64,000 nt of DNA from NCBI RefSeq assembly GCF_018882335.1, contig NZ_JACVOS010000004.1:124001-188000 (forward strand). The letters are read 5' to 3'. The notes beneath the pieces are model-generated. The model made no database searches. It worked only from the letters and a program-made list of their open reading frames with translations, and was not told the origin of the DNA. Both the position numbers and the translations under genes were made by a program. This DNA is from Polynucleobacter sp. AM-25C3 (lineage in GTDB: Bacteria > Pseudomonadota > Gammaproteobacteria > Burkholderiales > Burkholderiaceae). Every line of letters starts with the position of its first letter. Within the stretch, counting starts at the first letter, position 1. This document shows positions 1 through 7,534 of the stretch, piece after piece.

Positions 1-1787
1 ATCGTTGACAGGCACTGCGGGGCAAAGACAAACCAAGCCAGCAGAGATAAAGCGGTTGCCAAACTCCAGCCTTTAGAAATTAAAGGCAGCAAAGCATCTG
101 CCGCATCTGCGCCTGAGCTAGAAAGAGCGTAAACCGTAGCCAAGGAGCTCACGACAACTTCACGAGCTGCCATACCAGGAACTAAAGCAATACTGATTTG
201 CCAATTAAAACCAATGGGCTCAAAAATGACTGCCAGGGCTTGACCCATCATTCCAGCAACACTGTATTGAATGGGTGAGCCAGTAGCACCCTCTGGCGGA
301 AGTGGAAAACTGGAGAGTGCCCATAGACACACCGTCATGATGAGAATAATTCCGCCCACTCGACGCAAGAATATTTCTGCACGTTGCCATAAACCAATTG
401 CTAAGTTACCTAGGCGCGGCAAGTGATAACTTGGCAACTCCATCATCAAAGCATTGAGCTGGAATTTTTCACTCGTAAAGCGCTTTAATATCCAAGCAAC
501 AGCCATGGCACCCGCAATGCCAGCAACATAAAGTAAGAAAAGCACTAGGCCTTGTAAATCTAGGCCAGCCCATAATTTACGTTCAGGGATAAATGCTGAA
601 ATCAATAAGGCATACACCGGAAGACGCGCTGAGCAAGTCATCATCGGCGCAATCAAAATCGTGACCAAGCGATCGCGTGCATTCGAGATACTGCGGGTCG
701 CCATGATTCCAGGAATCGCACAGGCAAAGCTAGACAAGAGCGGAATAAATGATCGGCCTGATAGGCCAACCCGCCCCATCAAGCGATCTAATAAGTAGGC
801 GGCTCGAGGAAGGTAGCCAGACTCTTCCAAAATCAGAATAAAGAAATACAGAATCAAAATCTGGGGCAAGAAAATCAGTACGCCACCAGCCCCTGCCAAA
901 ATGCCGTCGACCAATAAACTGCGTAACCAATTATTTGGCAGTAATTGAGTTAATAGCGCACCGAGCCAATCTACTACAACTTCAATCGCTTCCATGGGTA
1001 GGGTAGCCCAAGTAAACACTGCCTGAAAGATAAAGAATAGAACAGCCGCCAAAATGACTGGGCCAAATACTGGATGGAGTAATACAGAATCCAAACGATC
1101 ACTCAGACGATCCGAAATAATCTGGTCTAGGCCTAAATTCTGCAAAATATGCTGCACTTGTACATTGTCCGACTCAGTGTGAGCAGAATGGTCTGTGGAT
1201 GTCTCAACGCCCTCATCAATATTGCTAGCGCATAAAGTCGATAAGTTTTTCCAATCCAATTCACTCAAATATTGTTTGAGCTCATCAGCACCATCAGACT
1301 GAATGCCAATGGTAGCAATCACGGGTAATCCCAACTCTTGAGACAAGGTCTGAGCGTCTACTGCTAGGCCTTGACGTTGAGCTACATCAACCATATTGAG
1401 CACAACTACACAGGGCAACCCTAGGCGTTTTGCTGACAACACCAATCGTAGATTGCGCCTGAGGTTCATAGCATTGAGAACACACAGCACGAGGTCTGGG
1501 CGCTTTTCGCCTTCGGCATTGCCATGAAGAACATTGCAGGTCACCCGCTCATCCAAAGAGCGTGGATACAAACTGTAGGCTCCAGGCAAATCTAAGACGC
1601 GAATGACTTTTTCAGATTCGAGCGTTAAACGCCCTTCTTTTCTTTCAACGGTAACGCCGGAATAATTAGCCACCTTCTGGCGACTTCCCGTCAGCAAATT
1701 GAATAGTGCCGTTTTGCCGCAATTGGGATTACCTAGCAAGGCAACTAAGGGCTCACTTGGGAAGAAATGAATCTTGGATTCAGACAT
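1..1787 (-). CDS. feoB: FeoB ferrous iron transporter, C-terminus off the window
   Basis: Inner-membrane Fe(II) permease with an N-terminal cytoplasmic G domain. About 595 residues are present. Visible are the G1 motif GNPNCGKT (residues 19-26), the switch-II DLPG near residue 64, a NMVD G4 motif, and then the long membrane part with the Gate-type stretches and the conserved FAPQC near the point where the window cuts it. The ATG begins 3 bases after the feoA stop, so the two form one operon. A Fur-type dyad precedes feoA. No feoC is seen upstream. Family assignment is secure; only the last part of the protein is missing. Confidence 0.96.
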   Translation of the reverse strand, partial: MSESKIHFFPSEPLVALLGNPNCGKTALFNLLTGSRQKVANYSGVTVERKEGRLTLESEKVIRVLDLPGAYSLYPRSLDERVTCNVLHGNAEGEKRPDLVLCVLNAMNLRRNLRLVLSAKRLGLPCVVVLNMVDVAQRQGLAVDAQTLSQELGLPVIATIGIQSDGADELKQYLSELDWKNLSTLCASNIDEGVETSTDHSAHTESDNVQVQHILQNLGLDQIISDRLSDRLDSVLLHPVFGPVILAAVLFFIFQAVFTWATLPMEAIEVVVDWLGALLTQLLPNNWLRSLLVDGILAGAGGVLIFLPQILILYFFILILEESGYLPRAAYLLDRLMGRVGLSGRSFIPLLSSFACAIPGIMATRSISNARDRLVTILIAPMMTCSARLPVYALLISAFIPERKLWAGLDLQGLVLFLLYVAGIAGAMAVAWILKRFTSEKFQLNALMMELPSYHLPRLGNLAIGLWQRAEIFLRRVGGIILIMTVCLWALSSFPLPPEGATGSPIQYSVAGMMGQALAVIFEPIGFNWQISIALVPGMAAREVVVSSLATVYALSSSGADAADALLPLISKGWSLATALSLLAWFVFAPQCLST

Positions 1788-1789
1788 GC

Positions 1790-2029
1790 TTAAAGAATTT
1801 CTACCTCAACCATGCGGGCTTCGGATTCTCGCAAAGCAAATGTCGATGATCCAACCCTGATCAAAATGGGGCCTTGACCTAAAAATCCTTTGCGCAATAC
1901 CTCTACCTGCTCGCCGGGCAAAAAGCCAATATCCTCAAGTTGACCTCGAATATCCTCCTGCTGATCGCCTGTATTGGCTATCTTACTAACCCGAGCTCTG
2001 GTGCCCGGGAGGATTTCTTCAAGATTCAT
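1790..2029 (-). CDS. feoA: FeoA, small SH3-like partner of FeoB
   Basis: A 79-residue cytoplasmic protein of the FeoA family, needed for full FeoB activity. The usual FeoA pattern is visible: PGTRARV near the start, then LEDIGFLPGEQVEVLRKG and the end block with LRESEARMVEVE. Length matches the family (75-85 residues). It is the first gene of feoAB, with only 2 bases before the feoB start codon. A perfect 19-base Fur-type inverted repeat lies about 56 bases upstream of its start, so iron repression is likely. Confidence 0.95.
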   Translation of the reverse strand: MNLEEILPGTRARVSKIANTGDQQEDIRGQLEDIGFLPGEQVEVLRKGFLGQGPILIRVGSSTFALRESEARMVEVEIL

Positions 2030-2084
2030 ATCTAGATTGACGAACTAACTGAATGGACTGTATTGGGTAATTATATCCCCACAT

Positions 2085-2103
2085 GAGAATGAATATCATT
2101 CTC
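2085..2103. promoter_or_regulatory. Fur box upstream of feoAB
   Basis: The sequence GAGAATGAATATCATTCTC is a perfect inverted repeat with 8-base arms and an ATA centre. It differs only at a few positions from the classical Fur consensus GATAATGATAATCATTATC. It sits about 56 bases upstream of the feoA start codon and downstream of modA, where a feoAB promoter is expected. Seen: the dyad. Inferred: Fur binding and iron-dependent repression. Confidence 0.85.
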
Positions 2104-2178
2104 CAAGGATGGGATGCAGTGGTCAATAATCGCCGATTTAGACAGTCAGGATCTTGATTTAAAACAAAAATAGTCGAC

Positions 2179-2952
2179 TTAGTCTTGCCTAGGGATGGAG
2201 TAACCGTGATTAAGCAGAATCTGCTTAGCAACTGCGCCTTGCAAATAGTCATACAGTGCGATGGCCGTTGGGGCCGGGTCTCGCTTTAGGACCATGCGCT
2301 GCTTGATGGGTGCATATAAATTATCTGGCAAGGCAATATATTGAATCGTTGCAGACAGCTCAGCAGATTTTGCCAAGGACAAAGCAGAAATGCCCACCTT
2401 AACGGCTCCAGTGCTAACGTAAACAGTCGCGATGGAAATGTTTTCTGCAAATATCACCCTGCCTTGAAGCTCGTCCCACATCTTCATGGATTGAAGATAT
2501 TGAACCGAGGCTCTGCCATATGGCGCTAGATCTGGATTGGCAATCGCAATCTTCTTGGAATTCCTCAGCAAAGCTTTAATACTCTCCGGATCCGAACTTA
2601 AAGCAAGTCCGGCAGCAGAATTCGTAATGAGGGCTAAATGCCCTGCCGCATAAACTACTCCACGATCACGAGTTAGGCCCGCTTCAACCAAGCGCAATGG
2701 ATAGGCCTCGTCTGCTGAAATAAATAAATCATATGGTGCGCCCTGCTTCATCTGACTCGCGAGGTTGCCAGAGGATCCATAAACAATGCGAACAGTTTTG
2801 CTTTGTGGATGAGCCTGCTTAAAGCCCTTATAGATCTCTTCAAATGCGGGCTTGAGATTGCTAGCAACGGCGACTGTTACCGATTGTGCGTAGGAAAAAG
2901 AAGCCAGAAAACTCCAGGCCATAAATCCCGCTAAGAAAAAGCGTTTCTTCAT
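2179..2952 (-). CDS. modA: ModA-type molybdate-binding periplasmic protein
   Basis: Periplasmic binding protein of the ModA family, 257 residues when started at the ATG giving MKKRFFLAGF; the alternative upstream start would put extra polar residues before the signal peptide. Signal peptide up to about residue 22 (SYAQ), then VAVASNLKPAFEEI, the ligand-loop block YGSSGNLASQ and the PYDLFISADEAYP block typical of ModA. It follows the ModE-like regulator by 10 bases, on the same strand. No modB or modC is present in the window, so it either uses transporters elsewhere or the TupBC pair. Assignment to the family is strong, the exact oxyanion is inferred. Confidence 0.87.
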   Translation of the reverse strand: MKKRFFLAGFMAWSFLASFSYAQSVTVAVASNLKPAFEEIYKGFKQAHPQSKTVRIVYGSSGNLASQMKQGAPYDLFISADEAYPLRLVEAGLTRDRGVVYAAGHLALITNSAAGLALSSDPESIKALLRNSKKIAIANPDLAPYGRASVQYLQSMKMWDELQGRVIFAENISIATVYVSTGAVKVGISALSLAKSAELSATIQYIALPDNLYAPIKQRMVLKRDPAPTAIALYDYLQGAVAKQILLNHGYSIPRQD

Positions 2953-2962
2953 GAGTGCTAGT

Positions 2963-3988
2963 TTATAGCCAACCAGCAATCTGTTTCTTCAGGCCGATCG
3001 ATTTATAGCCTGGGGTCTGGCCAGAGAGGGAGCGAATTTTCCGAATCAGTTTAGCGAGATCTTTATTGAGGCTCAACTCTTCACCCATAGCTAGAAAAAA
3101 GATTTCGTCCTTTAGTTGAATAAAGTCCAGGCCATTCTCGATGGCTACACTTTTAACGCCCATTCCCACATCCGCCTTCTTAGCCAGAATAGACATGGCA
3201 ATCGCAGAATGCGTGAACTCTTCATTCTCGTAACCTTTTATGCCACGAGGATCTATATGCTCTTTACCTAAAATCGTATCCAATAGTAGTCGCGTTCCCG
3301 ACCCTTTTTGTCGATTGATAAAGCGAATCTTGGGGCGCAATAGATCCTTTGGCGCATTGATATTGTGAGGATTACCTTTTGCAACCATCAGACCTTGAAC
3401 ACGCTTCATGACTGGAAAAATTTGCATTCCCTCTTTTTGCAGTCGCTTTGAAATAATTTGGGAGCTTTGTGGGTCCGACACATGAAAGCCTGCAATATCA
3501 ACCTCGTAATTTAGAAGCCGCTCTAAGGCCTCGCCTGAACCTGCAGTAATCAACTCAAAGCCACCAATATCGAAAACGGATTTTTGAATAATCGGGTCGC
3601 TACTACTAGCAAGTCGCCACTGTTTTTTCGCCTTCACTCTAAATTGAGCAAAGCCTTCTTCCAAATGAGATAGGCTGGTCTGGCCCAAACGCATGGTCTT
3701 TTGATCAAAATCATCGGTAAATTGAATTAGGTATCTGGCGTATTCGGACAACTGGGAGCCATGGCCCCTCACCCGGTCCATCAACTTAAAACCGAGGGCC
3801 CGCTCAACATCATTGAGCTTTTGCCAAACATTTCTATAGGACAGGCCCATTTTTTTACAGGCAGACATCAAGGTTTTGCCGTGCTCGATGTCTTTTAACA
3901 GGCTTGTTAGCCATACCAAATCCACAACGGCCGGATCTTTGGCGTTCTTACTACCAAAAACGAGGGTGGGCCGTATCTGAATTCTCAT
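2963..3988 (-). CDS. ModE-N HTH regulator fused to a periplasmic-binding-protein-like domain
   Basis: A 341-residue cytoplasmic regulator. Residues about 20-85 form a LysR/ModE-type winged helix (helix-turn-helix near residues 38-75, with ACKKMGLSYRNVWQKLNDVE). From about residue 125 a binding-protein-like domain follows (TAGSGEALERLL, GFHVSDPQ, NRQKGSGTRLLLD), as in COG1910-type proteins. The Mop/TOBE domains of E. coli ModE are absent, so sensing would be by the binding-protein-like domain. It is divergent from tupA and co-directional with modA, which points to control of molybdate/tungstate uptake. Its own upstream region holds a motif repeated before the formate dehydrogenase genes. Ligand and targets are inferred. 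Confidence 0.85.
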   Translation of the reverse strand: MRIQIRPTLVFGSKNAKDPAVVDLVWLTSLLKDIEHGKTLMSACKKMGLSYRNVWQKLNDVERALGFKLMDRVRGHGSQLSEYARYLIQFTDDFDQKTMRLGQTSLSHLEEGFAQFRVKAKKQWRLASSSDPIIQKSVFDIGGFELITAGSGEALERLLNYEVDIAGFHVSDPQSSQIISKRLQKEGMQIFPVMKRVQGLMVAKGNPHNINAPKDLLRPKIRFINRQKGSGTRLLLDTILGKEHIDPRGIKGYENEEFTHSAIAMSILAKKADVGMGVKSVAIENGLDFIQLKDEIFFLAMGEELSLNKDLAKLIRKIRSLSGQTPGYKSIGLKKQIAGWL

Positions 3989-3990
3989 AT

Positions 3991-4007
3991 GTAATTTTTT
4001 GCATATT
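3991..4007. promoter_or_regulatory. Candidate Mo/W regulatory motif, copy 1 (regulator/tupA intergenic)
   Basis: GTAATTTTTTGCATATT in the divergent intergenic region between the ModE-like regulator and tupA. Its last 14 bases (ATTTTTTGCATATT) recur exactly at 48462-48475 upstream of the formate dehydrogenase genes. The block is flanked by ATATG (3987-3991) and CATAT (4002-4006), an inverted repeat with a 10-base gap, loosely like ModE half sites. A TAATAT at 4017-4022 could be a -10 element for tupA. Function is inferred. Confidence 0.5.
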
Positions 4008-4062
4008 CATGTTTTGTAATATGACAGATCTTAACCGAACATCCTTAAGGAACCGAACTCCA

Positions 4063-4887
4063 ATGAAATTCTCATTTAACCGAATTCTGGCTACTGCCAT
4101 TACTGCACTTGCTTTATTAGGCAACGCAGCATTTGCCCAAGAGAAAAGTATTGTGCTTTCATCCACTACTTCTACAGAGCAATCTGGTCTTTTTGGATTT
4201 ATCCTGCCGATCTTTAAAATGAAAACCGGCATTGAAGTGAAAGTGGTTGCCGTTGGAACTGGTCAAGCATTAGACATTGGTCGACGTGGCGATGCTGATG
4301 TTGTGTTCGTACATGACAAACCTGCAGAAGAAAAGTTTGTCAGCGAAGGTTATGCAACAAAACGCATTGAAGTGATGTACAACGACTTCGTATTGATTGG
4401 ACCAAAATCTGATCCAGCAAAAATTGCAGGCGGAAAAGATATTAAGACAGCATTTCAGAAGATTGCTACTGCTCAAGCACCATTCGTATCTCGTGGCGAT
4501 AAAAGCGGTACACATGCAGCGGAGTTGCGTTACTGGAAAGACTCTGGTGTAGCGGTTGCCCCTACCCTCACCTGGTACAAAGAAACTGGCTCAGGTATGG
4601 GTCCAGCCTTAAATACCGCATCAGCAATGAATGGTTACATCTTGGCCGATCGCGCTACCTGGCTTTCTTTTAAGAACCGTGGTGATTTAGTAATCTTGGT
4701 TCAGGGCGACCCAAAACTATTTAACCAATATGGCGTCATGTTAGTTAATCCAGCTAAGTTTCCTCACGTGAAGAAAGCTGAAGGCCAAGAATTTATCGAT
4801 TGGATTACTTCCAAGAATGGTCAAGACGTCATTGCTAGCTATCAAATCGGTGGCGAGCAACTCTTCTTCCCGAATGCCAAGAAATAA
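4063..4887 (+). CDS. tupA: TupA tungstate-binding periplasmic protein
   Basis: A 274-residue periplasmic binding protein. The chosen ATG gives MKFSFNRILA and a normal signal peptide ending near AFA/QE. The mature part shows the TupA signatures: STTSTEQSGL at the N-terminus of the mature protein (the oxyanion-contacting TTST block), VGTGQALDIGRRGDADVVFVHD, MYNDFVLIGPKSDPA and FVSRGDKSGTHAAE. TupA delivers tungstate to TupBC; here tupBC lies about 36 kb away, next to the formate dehydrogenase genes. A paralogue follows 5 bases later. Tungstate rather than molybdate specificity is inferred from the family signature. Confidence 0.92.
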   Translation: MKFSFNRILATAITALALLGNAAFAQEKSIVLSSTTSTEQSGLFGFILPIFKMKTGIEVKVVAVGTGQALDIGRRGDADVVFVHDKPAEEKFVSEGYATKRIEVMYNDFVLIGPKSDPAKIAGGKDIKTAFQKIATAQAPFVSRGDKSGTHAAELRYWKDSGVAVAPTLTWYKETGSGMGPALNTASAMNGYILADRATWLSFKNRGDLVILVQGDPKLFNQYGVMLVNPAKFPHVKKAEGQEFIDWITSKNGQDVIASYQIGGEQLFFPNAKK

Positions 4888-4892
4888 TAGAC

Positions 4893-5768
4893 ATGAAAAA
4901 TCCCCATCTATTAATCAGCGCACTACTCACCACTTTATTAATGGGGCTTGGGATGCAAACATCGACAGGGCAATCCAATCCCCCAAAAATAGAGGCTACT
5001 TATGGGCAAGGCGCCAAGAGCTTTAGATTGGCAACTGGCAGTCCAGGTGAATTAGGCTTGCTACAACAACTTGGCGAAGCCTTTGACAAAAAGGAAGGTG
5101 CTCGGCTGGTGTGGATTAAAGCTGGTAGTGGCGCCTCCCTCCACTTGCTAAAAGCACAACAGGTTGACATGATCATGGTGCATGCACCCGATGGCGTGAA
5201 CAAAGCCATTGCTGAAGGATGGGGAACGGGTAGAACGCTCATTGGCTCTAACGAGTTTTATATTGTTGGCCCAAAAGCGGATGCAGCAAAAATCAAATCC
5301 GCTAGTAGTGGTGCAGATGCTTATGCAAAGATTGCTAAGGCACAGGCAAACTTCATCTCCCGGGGCGACAAATCTGGCACACACCAAAAAGAAATGGATA
5401 TCTGGAAAAAAGCGGGGATTACGCCCGAGGGAAGTTGGTACATCGTGACCAATGACTTTATGACTGCCTCCCTCAAGAGGGCAAATGCCGATAAAGCCTA
5501 CTTTATGACAGACAGCAGCACTTGGGTGGCGGAGAAAAATGTTGCTCCTGACTTGCAGATCCTATATCGCGGTGACCCTTACCTAGTTAATACCTACGAC
5601 GCCTTGGTGGCTCCGGTAGGCGCAACTGAAAACCGAGATATCGCTGCGAAGCTCATTCAATTTGTAGCATCCGATGAAGGCCAAACCATTATTCGCAATT
5701 TTGGCAAGGCTCAGTACAAAGAAGCCCTCTACAATGACGCTGTTTATGCCAAACAATACGTCCACTAG
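4893..5768 (+). CDS. Divergent TupA-like periplasmic binding protein
   Basis: A 291-residue paralogue of the preceding TupA, with a signal peptide ending near residue 26. The second lobe keeps the family blocks (GSNEFYIVGPKADA, FISRGDKSGTHQKEM), but the ligand-contacting TTST stretch is replaced by ATGSPGELG and the GTGQALDIGRRGDADV block reads GSGASLHLLKAQQVDM. These changes in the first lobe suggest an altered ligand or a non-transport role. It is in an operon with tupA and the molbindin gene (5-base and 8-base gaps). Membership in the family is clear; the ligand is unknown. Confidence 0.85.
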   Translation: MKNPHLLISALLTTLLMGLGMQTSTGQSNPPKIEATYGQGAKSFRLATGSPGELGLLQQLGEAFDKKEGARLVWIKAGSGASLHLLKAQQVDMIMVHAPDGVNKAIAEGWGTGRTLIGSNEFYIVGPKADAAKIKSASSGADAYAKIAKAQANFISRGDKSGTHQKEMDIWKKAGITPEGSWYIVTNDFMTASLKRANADKAYFMTDSSTWVAEKNVAPDLQILYRGDPYLVNTYDALVAPVGATENRDIAAKLIQFVASDEGQTIIRNFGKAQYKEALYNDAVYAKQYVH

Positions 5769-5776
5769 GAGAAATC

Positions 5777-6001
5777 ATGGAACTTAAAGTCAAACTCAGC
5801 GCCCGCAATACCCTTAGCGGCAAAGTTGTTGAACTCAAAATGGGTCAAACTACTTCCCATGTGAAATTAGATATTGGTGGCGGTCATATCGTCACCGCAT
5901 CCATCACCAATGAAGCGGTGGATGAACTTCAACTCAAAGTAGGCGACCAAGCTTGGGCCGTAGTGAAAGCTTCTGACGTTATGATTGCCAAAGACGCTTA
6001 A
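5777..6001 (+). CDS. mop: Molbindin, single Mop/TOBE-domain oxyanion-binding protein
   Basis: A 74-residue cytoplasmic protein consisting of one Mop domain: KLSARNTLSGKVVEL at the start and VTASITNEAVDELQLKVGDQAWAVVKASDVMIA at the end, both typical of molbindins, which assemble as hexamers and hold molybdate or tungstate. AGGAGA precedes the ATG at good distance. It is the last gene of the tupA operon and likely buffers imported metal oxyanion. Its terminator has been split by an insertion sequence. Confidence 0.93.
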   Translation: MELKVKLSARNTLSGKVVELKMGQTTSHVKLDIGGGHIVTASITNEAVDELQLKVGDQAWAVVKASDVMIAKDA

Positions 6002-6017
6002 TCTTTACCTACCATGC

Positions 6018-6031
6018 AAAAGGCCCGCATT
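6018..6031 (+). terminator. Left half of the mop terminator, split by the insertion sequence
   Basis: AAAAGGCCCGCATT here and ATTGCGGGCCTTTTTT at 7477-7492 are the two arms of one rho-independent terminator, now 1.45 kb apart. An uninterrupted copy of almost the same terminator stands at 33617-33643. The insertion element sits exactly in the loop, with ATT duplicated on each side. The split arms probably no longer terminate efficiently. Confidence 0.85.
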
Positions 6032-6062
6032 TGAACTGACCCACAAAAGTTGGACAGTTTGA

Positions 6063-6857
6063 TTAGGTTAGCACGAGGGATTGAGTTCGGTATTGCACTG
6101 GGCTCAATCCCTTTAGTTTTTGTTTGATTCGATCATGGTTGTAGTAGTGGATATATTCATGCAATCCCTTCTTAAATGATTCGATCGTCTCAAACTTCTC
6201 TCGGTAGAAGAACTCGGTCTTCATAATCCCAAACCAGTTTTCCATAACCGCGTTATCCAAGCAATTCCCTTTTCTAGACATGCTTTGAGTAACACCTTGC
6301 TTGTGTAGGGCCTGTTGATAAAGCCCCATTTGGTATTGCCAGCCTTGATCGGAGTGCAGCATGGGCCTGTCGGTCTGCTTGAGTTTCTTAAAGGCTTTAG
6401 TCAGCATGGCGCTCACCATGCTGATCTGTGGACGATCTGTGATCGTATAAGAGATGATCTCTTGGTTATAAAGGTCTAGGATGGGAGATAAGTAAACTCG
6501 CTCGCCCTTGATATTGAACTCGGTGACATCGGTGACCCACTTCTGATTGGGTGCCTTGGCTACAAAGTTGCGCTCTAATAGGTTGGGGGTAGCTTTACCG
6601 ATGGCACCCTTATATGACTGATAGCGCTTTGGTCTAACAAGGGACTTCAGTCCTAGTTGGCCCATCAGCTTTTGTACAGTCTTGGGATTGAGGTAGTACT
6701 GTTGATTGCTCAGCTCTAAATGGATTCGTCGATAGCCATAGCGGCCTTTGTGGTGATGGTAGATTGCTTGGATCTGCGCCTTAACTGCAAGATGGGGCTC
6801 GGCCTGCTGAGCAAGCTGCGCATGGTAGTAGTAAACACTTCTGGCCATCTTGGCCAC
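6063..6857 (-). CDS. IS150-group transposase OrfB (DDE integrase domain)
   Basis: The catalytic part of the transposase. The DDE residues are all present: D in WVTDVTEF, D in LHSDQGWQYQ and E in NAVMENWFG, followed by HYYNHDRIKQKLKGLSP near the end. The listed start is a GTG (AKMARSVYYYH). The frame stays open further upstream into the end of orfA, reading VITELRRQYPLQLI, which is the usual N-terminus of OrfB. The active protein is therefore probably an OrfAB fusion made by -1 frameshifting. I see CAA AAG at the likely slip region rather than the canonical A-AAA-AAG heptamer. Confidence 0.94.
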   Translation of the reverse strand: MAKMARSVYYYHAQLAQQAEPHLAVKAQIQAIYHHHKGRYGYRRIHLELSNQQYYLNPKTVQKLMGQLGLKSLVRPKRYQSYKGAIGKATPNLLERNFVAKAPNQKWVTDVTEFNIKGERVYLSPILDLYNQEIISYTITDRPQISMVSAMLTKAFKKLKQTDRPMLHSDQGWQYQMGLYQQALHKQGVTQSMSRKGNCLDNAVMENWFGIMKTEFFYREKFETIESFKKGLHEYIHYYNHDRIKQKLKGLSPVQYRTQSLVLT

Positions 6858-6901
6858 AGCTAAGATGAGCTGTAAAGGGTATTGCCGCCTTAACTCAGTG
6901 A

Positions 6902-7423
6902 TTACTTGGACTTGTTCTTGCTTGCCAAGTACTTTTGCTGGGCTAAGGCCTCGAGCTTTTTTAGGTAATCAGTCTCCACCCGACGGTACTCAAGCTCTTG
7001 CATGAGCTCCTCGGGAGTCATCTGGGTTACGGGCTTGTTGGTGGGGACAAACGATTTAAAGGATTTTGACATGGATGGCCGTCCCTTGGGTTTGGGTTCT
7101 AGGGCTGTAATACCACCTTCATTGTAGAGGCGTCGCCAGCGACTGATTGTGCTGGGTGCTGGGATATTAAAGTGGGATGCCGCTTGATTGATCGAGAGTT
7201 GGTGTTGCTCCATATGCTGCAAGACGGAGAGCTTGAAGGTGCCTGAGTACTTGGCATGACCCTTCACAAAACTCTTTTGACCATGGGCCTTAAAGGCATG
7301 AACCCATTTGCGAACATAGGCGTATTTAACGCCATACTGATCTGCAACAGTTTTAAAACCACCGTTGCCAGATAAATAATGCTGAATAACTACTAGCTTG
7401 AACTCTTTGCTGTATTTGGACAT
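6902..7423 (-). CDS. IS150-group OrfA (helix-turn-helix DNA-binding protein)
   Basis: A 173-residue protein with two tandem HTH units: KVVADQYGV-like YSKEFKLVVIQHYL...YVRKWVHAF (residues about 1-45) and FKLSVLQHMEQ...TISRWRRLYNEGG (about 60-110), then a basic linker and a C-terminal coiled coil (LMQELEYRRVETDYLKKLEA) as found in OrfA of IS3 elements. It binds the inverted repeats and, when fused to OrfB by frameshifting, forms the transposase. No internal stop or deletion is visible. Confidence 0.93.
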   Translation of the reverse strand: MSKYSKEFKLVVIQHYLSGNGGFKTVADQYGVKYAYVRKWVHAFKAHGQKSFVKGHAKYSGTFKLSVLQHMEQHQLSINQAASHFNIPAPSTISRWRRLYNEGGITALEPKPKGRPSMSKSFKSFVPTNKPVTQMTPEELMQELEYRRVETDYLKKLEALAQQKYLASKNKSK

Positions 7424-7534
7424 GAGACTGACCCCCTTGAGTTGGATTTAGTGTCCAACTTTTGTGGGTCAGTTCAATTGCGGGCCTTTTTTATTGTTTC
7501 AGTACTGAGTCATACTGAATTGAGTATTTAATAC

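Larger units (their letters stand above)
6032..7476 (-). mobile_element. IS3-family insertion sequence, IS150 group, complete
   Basis: A 1445-base element with 25-base perfect terminal inverted repeats at 6032-6056 and 7452-7476, beginning TGAACTGACCCACAAAAG and so TG...CA-ended as usual in IS3. It is flanked by a 3-base target duplication ATT (6029-6031 and 7477-7479). It carries two overlapping-phase reading frames, orfA (HTH) and orfB (DDE integrase), in the -1 arrangement. Element length, repeat sequence and the 173-residue OrfA are very close to E. coli IS150 as I remember it. All parts look intact, so it may be active. Confidence 0.96.

Noticed and set aside
730..930. Open frame inside feoB on the same strand in another phase
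   Set aside because: It is fully covered by the feoB G/membrane coding frame, which has clear motifs; a shadow frame.
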